Source of the DNA: JADYZU01 sp964540965 | GTDB lineage: Bacteria; Pseudomonadota; Alphaproteobacteria; Rhodobacterales; Rhodobacteraceae | Reading direction: 5' to 3' | DNA: 64,000 nt | Assembly (NCBI GenBank): GCA_964540965.1 | Contig: CAZIOT010000004.1 | Location: 62,001 to 126,000 of the forward strand | Part shown: in pieces, positions 32,310-40,430 of the stretch | Position numbering within the stretch: the stretch's first letter is position 1 | Layout: the number at the start of each line of letters is the position of its first letter | Notes under the pieces: generated by a model | What the model was told of the DNA's origin: nothing | The model's database searches: none | Seen by the model: the letters and a program-made list of their open reading frames with translations, nothing else | Position numbers and translations under genes: made by a program

Positions 32310-33401
32310 TCAGTTTGTTGAAATCTCGGACAGTTTCACGGTGCGCCCCTCGGCCATGGATTTGTATCCCGCCTCGATCAGGGCAACCGTTTTCACATTG
32401 TCGGCGACGGTCAGCGCCGGTTCGGCACCGGTTGCGGCGGCGTGCTGGAGCTGCTCCATCACGCCGATGAAGGCATGGGGGAACCAGTGGGTGTCCCAGG
32501 ACGGGCTGACCCATTCGCCGCCGGTCGCGGTTTTCGACGCATAGGTCAGGGTCGATGGCTGGCCCACCGGCCAGCCGATGGTGCCCTTGGCGACGCCATT
32601 GGTGCCGTCGACGCGCCAGTGAATATGCTGGTCGTCCTTGTAACCTTCCTCGCGCGGGCCGGACCACACGTCCTCGATGCTGACGGCCATCACGCCGGAG
32701 GGGAAGCGCAGGGTCGAAACGGTGATCCCGTCCTTGTGCGGGAACTGGGTGCGCGGGTCGGTGCGGGTCAGGGTCGTGATCTCGTCCGGGTCGCCGAACA
32801 GGAAACGCAGCACGTCAAGATGGTGCACCGACATGTTGGAAAACGTCAGCCGGTCATAGCCGCGCAGGAAATCCTGCCAGTGCGGGATCGCGTGCATGTC
32901 GATCTGGGCATAGACGATCTCGCCCAGATCGCCGCGGTCGATGATCTGCTTCAGCACGCGCATCGACTGGTCGTAACGCATGTTCTGGTTGACGCTCAGG
33001 ATCTTGCCTGCGGCCGCGGCCTCGTCCCGCAGGGCAATCGCCTCGCTCAGCGACAGGGCAAGCGGTTTCTGCGCAAGGATGCCCTTGATATGCGGTTGTT
33101 TCAGCGCGGCGCGGATCAGCGCGGGCTGCTGGTCGGGCGGATAGGCGATGTCGAGGATCTGCACCTGCGGATCGGCGATCAGCGCCTCGGGCGTGTCGTG
33201 AACCAGCGGGATGCCCCATTGGTCGGCCACCTTCTGCGCATTCGCCCTGGTGCGGCTGGCAATGGCGGCCACGGGAAAGCCGGCCTCCTTATAGGCGGCC
33301 AGATGGCAGTTCGCCATGATCGCGCCGGCACCGATGCAGCCGATCTTCAGGCTGCGGTCACGGACCTGCGGGTCGGGGCTGAACCCCTTTGCGTCGGTCA
33401 T
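32310..33401 (-). CDS. Gfo/Idh/MocA family dehydrogenase
   Basis: This is a 363-residue NAD(P)-dependent oxidoreductase. The Rossmann motif LKIGCIGAGAIMANCHLAA begins near residue 18, and the C-terminal domain follows with HHLDVLRFLFGDPDEI. The family's EKP triad is present as QKPLALSLSEA, with glutamine in place of glutamate. The start at 33401 (MTDAKGF) follows GAGGGAGGAAGGA; an upstream in-frame ATG at 33452 would run back into the ATPase gene. Members oxidise inositols and sugars, and MocA acts in rhizopine breakdown. It is the first enzyme gene after the ABC importer genes, with a 13-bp gap. Confidence 0.92.
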   Translation of the reverse strand: MTDAKGFSPDPQVRDRSLKIGCIGAGAIMANCHLAAYKEAGFPVAAIASRTRANAQKVADQWGIPLVHDTPEALIADPQVQILDIAYPPDQQPALIRAALKQPHIKGILAQKPLALSLSEAIALRDEAAAAGKILSVNQNMRYDQSMRVLKQIIDRGDLGEIVYAQIDMHAIPHWQDFLRGYDRLTFSNMSVHHLDVLRFLFGDPDEITTLTRTDPRTQFPHKDGITVSTLRFPSGVMAVSIEDVWSGPREEGYKDDQHIHWRVDGTNGVAKGTIGWPVGQPSTLTYASKTATGGEWVSPSWDTHWFPHAFIGVMEQLQHAAATGAEPALTVADNVKTVALIEAGYKSMAEGRTVKLSEISTN

Positions 33402-33414
33402 TCCTTCCTCCCTC

Positions 33415-34413
33415 TCACCCGGCCAGACGGTCGCCGCCGGGGCCAAAGACATGCAGTTTCGACGGATCGGCGCTGATCGCCACGCCCTGCCCCGGTGCCC
33501 ATGCCGGCTGGCCGCGCAGCATGGCGCGCAGGGATTCGCCGCCGGCGGCGATGGTCAGGACGGTATAGCCGCCCAGCGGTTCCACCCCGGTGATGGTCGC
33601 GCCGTCGCCGGGGGTGACATGCAGATCCTCGGGGCGGACGCCCACCTGTGCGGCACTTTCGGGGGCACCTGGAATGATGCCGGGCGGCACGATGTTCATC
33701 ATCGGGCTGCCCAGAAGGCGCGCGACATAGGCGCTTGCCGGTCGGTCATACAGATCGACCGGCGCGCCGATCTGGCGGATGGTCCCATGTTCGAGGATCG
33801 CCATCCGGTCGGCGACCGACATCGCCTCTTCCTGATCGTGGGTGACATAGATCAGTGTCCGCCCCGCCTCGCGCTGCATCCGCTTCAACTCCACCCGCGC
33901 CTCCTCGCGCAGGCGGGCGTCGAGGGCGGAGATCGGGTCGTCCATCAGATAGGCGGCCGGATCGCGCACCAGCGCGCGGGCGATGGCCACACGCTGCCGT
34001 TCGCCGCCGGAAAGCTGGGCGGGGTATTTGTGCAGGATATGGCCGATGTGCAGCTTGCGGGCGGCGTCGGCCACGCGGGCGGCGACCGTCGCCTCGGGCA
34101 GGCGGCGTTCGGTCAGCGGAAAGCGCACATTCTGTTCCGCGGTCATGTGCGGAAACAGGGCAAGGTTCTGGAACACCATCGCGATGTTGCGTTCGGCCGG
34201 GCCGACCGCGTTGACAACGCGGCCGTCGATCAGGATTTCCCCGGCGTCGGGCTGGTCAAGGCCCAGGATCAGCCGCAGGATCGTGCTTTTGCCCGACAGG
34301 GGCGGGCCGAACAGGCAGAAGAATTCGTTGTCGGCGACCGTGAACGTGGCATCGTTCACGGCCACGGTGTCGCCGAAACGTTTGGTCACGTTGCGGAAGG
34401 CGATTTCGGCCAT
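33415..34413 (-). CDS. Sugar-type ABC transporter ATPase A (Walker B variant)
   Basis: This 332-residue ATPase of the MalK/UgpC class has an ABC domain and a C-terminal TOBE-like regulatory region. Walker A reads FGPPLSGKST near residue 34, the Q-loop is MVFQNLALFPHM, and the signature LSGGERQRVAIARAL is intact. Walker B is YLMDDPISALD, with aspartate where the catalytic glutamate normally stands. The H-loop YVTHDQEEAM is present. It starts 1 bp after ATPase B. The two proteins probably form a heterodimer whose ATP sites are unequal, since B lacks a proper signature. The substrate is unknown, probably a sugar or polyol. Confidence 0.93.
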   Translation of the reverse strand: MAEIAFRNVTKRFGDTVAVNDATFTVADNEFFCLFGPPLSGKSTILRLILGLDQPDAGEILIDGRVVNAVGPAERNIAMVFQNLALFPHMTAEQNVRFPLTERRLPEATVAARVADAARKLHIGHILHKYPAQLSGGERQRVAIARALVRDPAAYLMDDPISALDARLREEARVELKRMQREAGRTLIYVTHDQEEAMSVADRMAILEHGTIRQIGAPVDLYDRPASAYVARLLGSPMMNIVPPGIIPGAPESAAQVGVRPEDLHVTPGDGATITGVEPLGGYTVLTIAAGGESLRAMLRGQPAWAPGQGVAISADPSKLHVFGPGGDRLAG

Positions 34414-34414
34414 G

Positions 34415-35503
34415 TCACATCCCCCCGATGGCGGTGCCGGTCGCCTGATCGAACAGGCGCACCCTGTCGGGCACCGGCTGGATGGCGACGTTGCCGTCGG
34501 CGATGGCGGGGTTGCCCTGGAACACCGCCTTGATGGCATTGTCGGGATCGCCCAGATGCAGGATCGTCCGCGCCCCGATCCGTTCGGCAAGGACGAGCGG
34601 CAGGCGCAGCGCCGGCCCGCTGTTGGCCAGCTGCACCTCTTCTGGGCGGAAGCCGTAGATCACCTCGCGCGGGGCCTTGCGGGCCGCCGCGGCAAGCGCG
34701 GCGGGCAAGGGCGGCGTGACGCCGCGTGGACCAAGGTCCACGGCCAGCCCGGCGTCGCTTTCAACCAGAAGACCCGGACACAGGTTCATCCCCGGCGACC
34801 CGATGAACCGCGCGACAAAGGTATTGGCCGGCGCGTTGTAGACATCCAGCGGCGTGCCCACCTGTTGCAGCACGCCGTGGTCCATGACCGCGATCCGGTC
34901 GGCCATGGTCATCGCCTCGAGTTGGTCATGCGTCACATAGACCATGGTCTGCCGGAACTGGCGTTGCAGCGATTTCAGCTCGGTCCGCATGACGGCGCGA
35001 AAGATCGCGTCGACATTCGACAGGGGCTCGTCCAGCAGGAAGATCGCAGGCTCCATCACCGCCGACCGGCCGATGGCCAGCCGTTGCAGGATGTTGACCG
35101 AAAGGCCGGCGGCCGGCCGGTCCAGAAGCGGGGTCAGGCCCAGAAGCTCGGCCATCGCCTCGGTCCGCTTCTTGACCTCATCCGCCGGGCGGCGGGTCAT
35201 GCGCAGGCCATAGTCGAGGTTCCGCCGCACGCTCATATGGGTGAAAATCGCATAGTTCTGGAAGACAAAGCCCACGCCGCGCGCCCCCATCGGCACCCCG
35301 GCCATGTCGCGGTCGCCGAACAGGATGCGGCCTTCGGTCGGCGCCTCCATCCCGGCGATCATGTTCATGGTCGTGGACTTGCCGCAGCCCGAGGGGCCCA
35401 GCAGCGCCATGAATTCGCCGTCGCCGATGGTCAGGTCCATGGTCTTCAGCGCGGTAAAGCCGCCGAACCGCTTGACCAGGTTTTCAAGGCGGATCTGGCT
35501 CAT
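34415..35503 (-). CDS. Sugar-type ABC transporter ATPase B (signature variant)
   Basis: This is a 362-residue MalK-class ATPase. Walker A GPSGCGKSTTMNMIAG, Q-loop FVFQNYAIFTHM, Walker B IFLLDEPLSNVDA and H-loop YVTHDQLEAM are standard. The LSGGQ signature is replaced by LSVNILQRLAIGRS, which lacks both glycines. In a dimer with ATPase A, the site built from B's Walker motifs and A's intact signature should hydrolyse ATP, and the other should be weak. The ATG at 35503 overlaps the permease stop by 4 bp and follows AAGGA; an ATG further upstream at 35533 is less likely. Confidence 0.93.
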   Translation of the reverse strand: MSQIRLENLVKRFGGFTALKTMDLTIGDGEFMALLGPSGCGKSTTMNMIAGMEAPTEGRILFGDRDMAGVPMGARGVGFVFQNYAIFTHMSVRRNLDYGLRMTRRPADEVKKRTEAMAELLGLTPLLDRPAAGLSVNILQRLAIGRSAVMEPAIFLLDEPLSNVDAIFRAVMRTELKSLQRQFRQTMVYVTHDQLEAMTMADRIAVMDHGVLQQVGTPLDVYNAPANTFVARFIGSPGMNLCPGLLVESDAGLAVDLGPRGVTPPLPAALAAAARKAPREVIYGFRPEEVQLANSGPALRLPLVLAERIGARTILHLGDPDNAIKAVFQGNPAIADGNVAIQPVPDRVRLFDQATGTAIGGM

Positions 35504-36390
35504 CGCGCCATCCTTTTCATGGCCCAGACGCACAGGACCGACAGGACGATCAGGATCGCCAGCGCGATGGCCGCGACATAGCCCCAGATCAGGTCGTTCT
35601 GCGTGATGTCATAGATATAGACCGACAGCGTCTGCGTGGCGTCGCCCGGGCCGCCGCCGGTCATGATGTAAAGCGTGTCAAAGATCTTGAGGCATTCGAT
35701 CACCCGGATCGACAGGGCGATGATCATGATCGTCTTCATGCGCGGAATGACGATGGTGAAGAACCGCTGCACCGCGTTCGCGCCCAGCAGGCTTGCCGCC
35801 TTCATCTGGTCCTCGGGCACGCCGACAAGGCCGGCCAGCAGGATGAGGAACATCAGCGGCGTCCATTGCCAGATATCGGCCACCATGACCGCGATCAGCG
35901 CGGTGTTCGGCTGCGACAGCCAGGCGATGGCGACGGGTTCGGCCGTGAACCAGGACAGCAGGTCGTTCACCGGCCCGCCCGACTGGAACAGCATGAAGAA
36001 CATGTAGCCGGCGACCGCGGGCACCACCATCATCGGCGCGATGAGGATGGAATAGGCGACCCGCTTGCCCGGAAAGTCGTCGACGAACAGGGTGGCGAGC
36101 ATCAGGCCCAGGAAGAATTCGATCGGCACGCAGACCGCGATGATGAGAAGCGTGCGCCCGATCGACCCCCAGAGCTTGCGGTCCTGGACCAGATCGACAT
36201 AGTTCAGGAAATTGTTCCAGTATTCCCAGGCCCTTGTCCATTGCGCGCCGGTCAGCGGCGACCAGTCGGTCAGGCTGATGTAAAGCTGCATGAGCAGCGG
36301 GAACAACGCGATGAACAGCACAAGGATCTGCGCCGGCAGGGTCAGGCGAAAGCCAAGGCGCGCGCCATCCCGGGAAACTTGCGTGGTCAT
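35500..36390 (-). CDS. Sugar ABC transporter permease (MalF-type)
   Basis: This 296-residue inner-membrane protein has six or so helices. The start is the ATG at 36390 (MTTQVSRDGARLGF), overlapping the stop of the other permease by 4 bp. The EAA-type coupling loop appears as EDQMKAASLLGANAVQRFFTI near residue 205, ahead of the conserved IVIPRM, which docks with the ATPase subunits. ITDWSPL-type periplasmic and MTGGGPGDATQTLS segments are common in sugar permeases of this class. It should form the channel with the next permease. Confidence 0.93.
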   Translation of the reverse strand: MTTQVSRDGARLGFRLTLPAQILVLFIALFPLLMQLYISLTDWSPLTGAQWTRAWEYWNNFLNYVDLVQDRKLWGSIGRTLLIIAVCVPIEFFLGLMLATLFVDDFPGKRVAYSILIAPMMVVPAVAGYMFFMLFQSGGPVNDLLSWFTAEPVAIAWLSQPNTALIAVMVADIWQWTPLMFLILLAGLVGVPEDQMKAASLLGANAVQRFFTIVIPRMKTIMIIALSIRVIECLKIFDTLYIMTGGGPGDATQTLSVYIYDITQNDLIWGYVAAIALAILIVLSVLCVWAMKRMAR

Positions 36391-37247
36391 TGCTTGAGTG
36401 CCCCGAAGGTCAGTCCGCGGACGAGGTGTTTCTGGATCAGGATGCCAAGGACGACCGGCGGCACCGCCGCGATCAGGCCCAGCGCCGCCTTTGCCCCGTA
36501 AAGCTGGCCGGTCATGCTGGACGACAGCGACGCCATATAGACCGGGATCGTCACCCATTCCCGCGTCGTCAGCAGCAGCGCGATCAGGTAGTCCGACCAG
36601 TTGAGGATGAACACGAACAGCGACGCCGCCGCCAGAGGGGCCGCCATCATCGGCAGGGTCACGCGGGTGAACACGCGCCAGCGCGAACAGCCTTCGACCA
36701 GCGCCGCCTCCTCGATCTCTTTCGGCATATCGTCGAAAAAGGTCTTCATCAGCCAGAAGGCGAAGGGCAGCGTGACGATGCCGTAGATCAGGGCAAGGCC
36801 CCACCAGGTGTCCATCAGGCCCAGAAAGGCCCACATCATCATGACCGGGATCATGACGGCCATCGGCGGGAACAGCCGCAACTGGATCAGCGCCAGCGGC
36901 AGGTTCGCCCCCGATCCGAAACGCGACAGGCCATAGGCGGCCGCGGTGCCCGCCGACATGGCGATGAGGGTGCCGATGCCCGCCGACAGCAGCGAGGACA
37001 GGATCGGCTTGCCCGCCGTGCGGTCCAGCGCCACGATCAGGCCCGAGTTCGATTCCCCGAAGAGAAAGCGGAAATTGTCCAGCGTCGGGTTGACCGGCAC
37101 CCAGGTCAGGTTGGCGCCGGTCGCCTGCCATTCGGCGACAGGCTTGAACGCCATCGACACCATCCAGAGGATCGGGATCAGCGTCACCGCCAGCGCCAGC
37201 AGGATCGCGGCATAGCGGAACACTTCGAACAGGGGGCTTTTGCGCAT
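36387..37247 (-). CDS. Sugar ABC transporter permease (MalG-type)
   Basis: This 286-residue permease has six membrane helices and the EAA loop EIEEAALVEGCSRWRVFTRV near residue 180, followed by TLPMMAAPL. The N-terminus (YAAILLALAVTLIPILWMVS) and the periplasmic stretch with NPTLDNFRFLF are typical of the second sugar-permease subunit. It is the first transporter gene after the binding protein, from which it is separated by 83 bp holding a strong hairpin. It overlaps the next permease by 4 bp. Confidence 0.93.
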   Translation of the reverse strand: MRKSPLFEVFRYAAILLALAVTLIPILWMVSMAFKPVAEWQATGANLTWVPVNPTLDNFRFLFGESNSGLIVALDRTAGKPILSSLLSAGIGTLIAMSAGTAAAYGLSRFGSGANLPLALIQLRLFPPMAVMIPVMMMWAFLGLMDTWWGLALIYGIVTLPFAFWLMKTFFDDMPKEIEEAALVEGCSRWRVFTRVTLPMMAAPLAAASLFVFILNWSDYLIALLLTTREWVTIPVYMASLSSSMTGQLYGAKAALGLIAAVPPVVLGILIQKHLVRGLTFGALKQ

Positions 37248-37282
37248 CGGGTTCCTGTCAGGGTGCCGTCAGAGGGCAAGAG

Positions 37283-37308
37283 GGGGAGGGGCGGCCACGC
37301 CCCTCCCC
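37283..37308 (-). terminator. Intercistronic hairpin between binding protein and permeases
   Basis: GGGGAGGGGCG and CGCCCCTCCCC (11-bp arms, loop GCCA) lie just after the binding-protein stop. Without a T-tract it probably acts as a 3' stability hairpin or partial attenuator. This is common where the binding protein must be made in excess over the membrane subunits. Confidence 0.6.
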
Positions 37309-37330
37309 GGTCGGCCGGACCCGAGAGAGG

Positions 37331-38929
37331 TCAGGCCGGATCGACGATGGTGGGCCAGGCCGACCGTCCGGCCAGCACCGCCTCGATGATCTTGTCCTCG
37401 CCGGTGCGCCGCGTGATCCGCACCCATTCGTCCGATGTGTCGGCCATCGCCGCCTCGGCCGTCTTGGCGCCGGTCAGCGCCGCCATCAGGTTTTCGTCCA
37501 GCGCATTGTGGAAGGCGGTCGCGCCGGGGAAGTTGATGGTCGGCACCGTGCGGGCCACCGTCTCGCGCACCATGTCCATGTGATAGTCGTGGTAGGTCTC
37601 GCGCACCAGCGGGTCGCCGAAATCCGACAGCCGGAACGGGTCAAGGTAGCCGCCCGGATTGGCCGACATCCAGGCGAATATCCGTGCCGACCCCAGCCAT
37701 TGCAGCAGAAGATAGGCGGCCTCGGGGTGTTGCGACTGGCTGCTGACCATGCCCGTCAGGCCGAACCACAGCACCGAACGCGACACGATGCCCGCGTCAT
37801 GCTGGCGGCCGGGCGGCAGCATGGTGCCCATCTTGCCGGTGATGACCGATCCGGTATTGGCCGGATTGTCGAGGAACTTGGCGATGTTCGAGAAGGCGCA
37901 GGTCATCGCCGCGCCGCCGGATCCGAAATTGCCGTATTGTTCCGGCCAGCCCCAGGAAATCGCGTCGGGCGAATGATGCGACAGGCTGTCGACATATTCC
38001 TGCGTGGCCATGACCCCGGCCTCGCCGTTCAGCAGCGGCGCGCCGTCGTCGCCGAACAGGAACTGGTTCGGATTTCCGGCGCTGGCATAGCGCTGATACC
38101 AGTTGGTATAGCCCCAGCCCTGATTGCGCAGGTCGGTCGATCCGAACAGGCCCTGATCGGGGCGGTGGAAAAAGGCCGCGACCTCGGAATGTTCGGCCCA
38201 GGTGCGGGGCGGCGCCAGCGGGCGGCCGTATTGCGATTCGAAGGCGGTCTTTTCGGCATCGTCGCCGAACAGGTCGCTGCGGTAGACCCAGGTCTGGAAA
38301 TCGCCGTCAAGGCAGACGCCATAGGTATTGCCGCGATACTGGTTCAGCAGCGACACGCCCTGCGCGCCGTTGACATAGCCGTTTTCGGGATCGTCCCATT
38401 CCGGCTGATGCGCGGCGACGAAATCGTCAAGTTTGGCGATGCCGCCCGATTCGGCCAGATCGCCCAGCCGGTTCCAGTCGACGGAATAGATGTCGAAGCC
38501 GGCGGAATTGGTCGAGATGTCCTGCATCACCTTGGTGAATTCCTGACCGTTGGGCAGGCCGACGATCTCGATGGGGATGCCGGTTTCGCGTTCCCACAAT
38601 TCCTTGATGCTGGGGGCGCCGGCGGGGAAGGGCTGGGTCAGCTGGCCGATGGACCCGTCCGACAGGCCCAGCACGATGCGTTCGGGCGCGGTGCCCGCCG
38701 CCTTCATCGCCTTGGCCGCCTCGATGGCGCGGCCCTCGGGCGTGTCGGGGCCGTATTGATAGCGTTCGGCGCCGTCGAACCCGGTCGGGCCGCCGATCAT
38801 GCCGGGGGCCAGATCCTGCGCCCAGGCTTGCGAGACATATTTCGGCAGGATCAGCGCACCCGCGCCGTAAATACTCGCCCGTGCGCCGGTCTCAAGAAAC
38901 CGGCGCCGCGAGATGCGACGACCAATCAT
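37331..38929 (-). CDS. Periplasmic substrate-binding protein, Tat-exported
   Basis: This 532-residue solute-binding protein of family 1 is about 100 residues longer than the usual sugar-binding protein. The N-terminus has a twin-arginine signal, RRISRRRFLETGARAS, then a hydrophobic stretch and an AWAQ cleavage region near residue 36, so it is exported folded by Tat. Blocks such as ELWERETGIPIEIVGLP, FDIYSVDWNRLGDLAESG and AAYLLLQWLGS fit the fold. As first gene of the importer operon it should be the most strongly expressed. The 457-bp region upstream carries an FNR-type box and an inverted repeat. The ligand is unknown. Confidence 0.92.
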   Translation of the reverse strand: MIGRRISRRRFLETGARASIYGAGALILPKYVSQAWAQDLAPGMIGGPTGFDGAERYQYGPDTPEGRAIEAAKAMKAAGTAPERIVLGLSDGSIGQLTQPFPAGAPSIKELWERETGIPIEIVGLPNGQEFTKVMQDISTNSAGFDIYSVDWNRLGDLAESGGIAKLDDFVAAHQPEWDDPENGYVNGAQGVSLLNQYRGNTYGVCLDGDFQTWVYRSDLFGDDAEKTAFESQYGRPLAPPRTWAEHSEVAAFFHRPDQGLFGSTDLRNQGWGYTNWYQRYASAGNPNQFLFGDDGAPLLNGEAGVMATQEYVDSLSHHSPDAISWGWPEQYGNFGSGGAAMTCAFSNIAKFLDNPANTGSVITGKMGTMLPPGRQHDAGIVSRSVLWFGLTGMVSSQSQHPEAAYLLLQWLGSARIFAWMSANPGGYLDPFRLSDFGDPLVRETYHDYHMDMVRETVARTVPTINFPGATAFHNALDENLMAALTGAKTAEAAMADTSDEWVRITRRTGEDKIIEAVLAGRSAWPTIVDPA

Positions 38930-39018
38930 GTTTTCCTCCCTCGGCGGCCTCTTTTTCCCAGGCCGGTGCCTTGTGATCCTCCGAATCAGTCGCCGGGGTC
39001 AATCAATTTTTTGATGCT

Positions 39019-39032
39019 TTGATGTAGATCAA
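39019..39032. promoter_or_regulatory. Perfect FNR/FnrL-type box
   Basis: TTGATGTAGATCAA is an exact match to the FNR consensus TTGAT-N4-ATCAA and is flanked by further T and A that extend the symmetry. It lies 90 bp before the binding-protein start codon. FnrL uses this box for oxygen control in Rhodobacter and relatives. Whether it activates or represses here cannot be read, since no clear -10 is placed. Confidence 0.6.
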
Positions 39033-39037
39033 ATTCA

Positions 39038-39068
39038 TCATCCTGTGCGATAACATGTCACAGGATGA
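39038..39068. promoter_or_regulatory. Inverted repeat in the importer control region
   Basis: TCATCCTGTG and CACAGGATGA are perfect 10-bp arms around 11 bases. The repeat lies 5 bp beyond the FNR-type box, in the gap between the divergent importer operon and the lacI-type gene. It is a plausible operator. The remaining sequence up to 39392 holds a 19-base string at 39121-39139 that partly matches the dyad at 41580, and nothing else clear. Confidence 0.5.
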
Positions 39069-39392
39069 GACGGTGCGGGCCATGGGTGTCTGTGGTTGGC
39101 CGACTGCCGGGAGACGGGCCGCGATGATGCATGATGATTTTCAATGCCTTGATCGTTATCGTGCCGCCCGAGGCCGCCACCGGCAACCGGCCAAAGCACC
39201 ACCGCGCCGCCTGACGAGGCCCGCGCAATTCCTGATGGAAACAGCCCATCGGAATCCATCATCCATCACCGCAGGTACGACCGGCGGCCCCCGGCTGCCG
39301 CAACCGGGACGCAGCGGCCTGCGGCAAAGCGCGGCAAGGGTTCGGGGCCGCTTGGACTCGTCGCGGCGAAGGCATTACATCGGGGCATGACC

Positions 39393-40397
39393 ATGCGCGT
39401 TACCCTTCAGGAAGTGGCCCGTGTCGCGGGCGTCTCCTCGGCCACGGTGGACCGGGTGCTGAACGACCGCGACGGCGTGCGCGACCTGACACGGGCGCAT
39501 GTGCTGTCGGTGGCCCGCCAGCTTGGCTATCTGCCGCCGGGCGAAGGCAGCGGCCGCATCCGGCTGGCCTTTCTTCTGCCCGCCGGCACCAATTCCTTCA
39601 TCCGTCTCTTGCTGGAACAGATCGAACAGCAGGCGGCGATGCTGGACGGCATCGACACCGTGGTCGAGACGATCGAAGGCTTCGATCCGCCGGCCCTGGC
39701 CGAACGGCTGCTGCGCCTGCGCGGCCAGATCGACGGGCTGGGGCTGATCGCGCTTGACCATCCGGTAGTGCGCGAGGCGGTGCGGGGCCTTGCCCGCTCG
39801 GGCGTGCGGATCATCACGCTGGTGTCCGATATCCAGGCGATTCCGCGACTGGCCTATGTCGGCGTCGACAACCGGCAGGCGGGGCGGCTGGCCGGCTATA
39901 TCATGGGCCGTTTCCTTGGCCCCGGCCGCACCGGCAAGGTGGCGCTGTTCGCGGGGTCGCTGTCCTATCGCGGCCACCAGGAACGCGAGATGGGCTTTCG
40001 CCACATCCTGCACGAGGAATTTCCCGGCCTTGAAATCGTCGAGCTGCGCGAGATGCTGGACGACCGCGAAAAGGCCGCGGCCGAGACGCAGGCGCTGCTG
40101 GACCGCCACCCCGACCTTGCCGCGATCTACAATGTCGGCGGCGGCAGCGCCGGCATCGGCCGCACCCTGCGCGCCCGCGGCCTGTCGGACCGTATCGTCA
40201 TGGTCGGGCACGAGGCGACCGCCGCCAACAAGGCGCTGCTGCTGGACGGGACGATGGATGCGATCATCGACCAGAACCCGCGGGTCGAGGCGCGCGAATC
40301 GCTCGCCGCCCTTGTCGCCGCGGTGAAGGGCGAGGTCTATGTCCCGATCCCGCCGCGCCTGCACATCATCTTCCGCGAGAACCTGCCGGATGAATGA
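39393..40397 (+). CDS. LacI-family transcriptional regulator
   Basis: This 334-residue regulator has the N-terminal helix-turn-helix VTLQEVARVAGVSSATVDRV and a periplasmic-binding-protein-like effector domain (YVGVDNRQAGRLAGYIMGRF near 150). DRV in place of the common SRV places it in the branch that often senses sugars or polyols via a type 4 Peripla_BP domain. ATG at 39393 is chosen over 39387, because GGGG ends 7 bases before it. It is divergent from the importer operon and converges on the MocD-like gene, so it very probably controls one or both. Confidence 0.92.
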   Translation: MRVTLQEVARVAGVSSATVDRVLNDRDGVRDLTRAHVLSVARQLGYLPPGEGSGRIRLAFLLPAGTNSFIRLLLEQIEQQAAMLDGIDTVVETIEGFDPPALAERLLRLRGQIDGLGLIALDHPVVREAVRGLARSGVRIITLVSDIQAIPRLAYVGVDNRQAGRLAGYIMGRFLGPGRTGKVALFAGSLSYRGHQEREMGFRHILHEEFPGLEIVELREMLDDREKAAAETQALLDRHPDLAAIYNVGGGSAGIGRTLRARGLSDRIVMVGHEATAANKALLLDGTMDAIIDQNPRVEARESLAALVAAVKGEVYVPIPPRLHIIFRENLPDE

Positions 40398-40430
40398 CAT
40401 CCGGCAAGTCCCTGACTTTCAGCGAAAAGT

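Noticed and set aside
39055..39390. A 111-codon plus-strand frame in the importer-lacI gap
   Set aside because: Composition is erratic, it has no family features, and it covers regulatory sequences; the region is better explained as control DNA.
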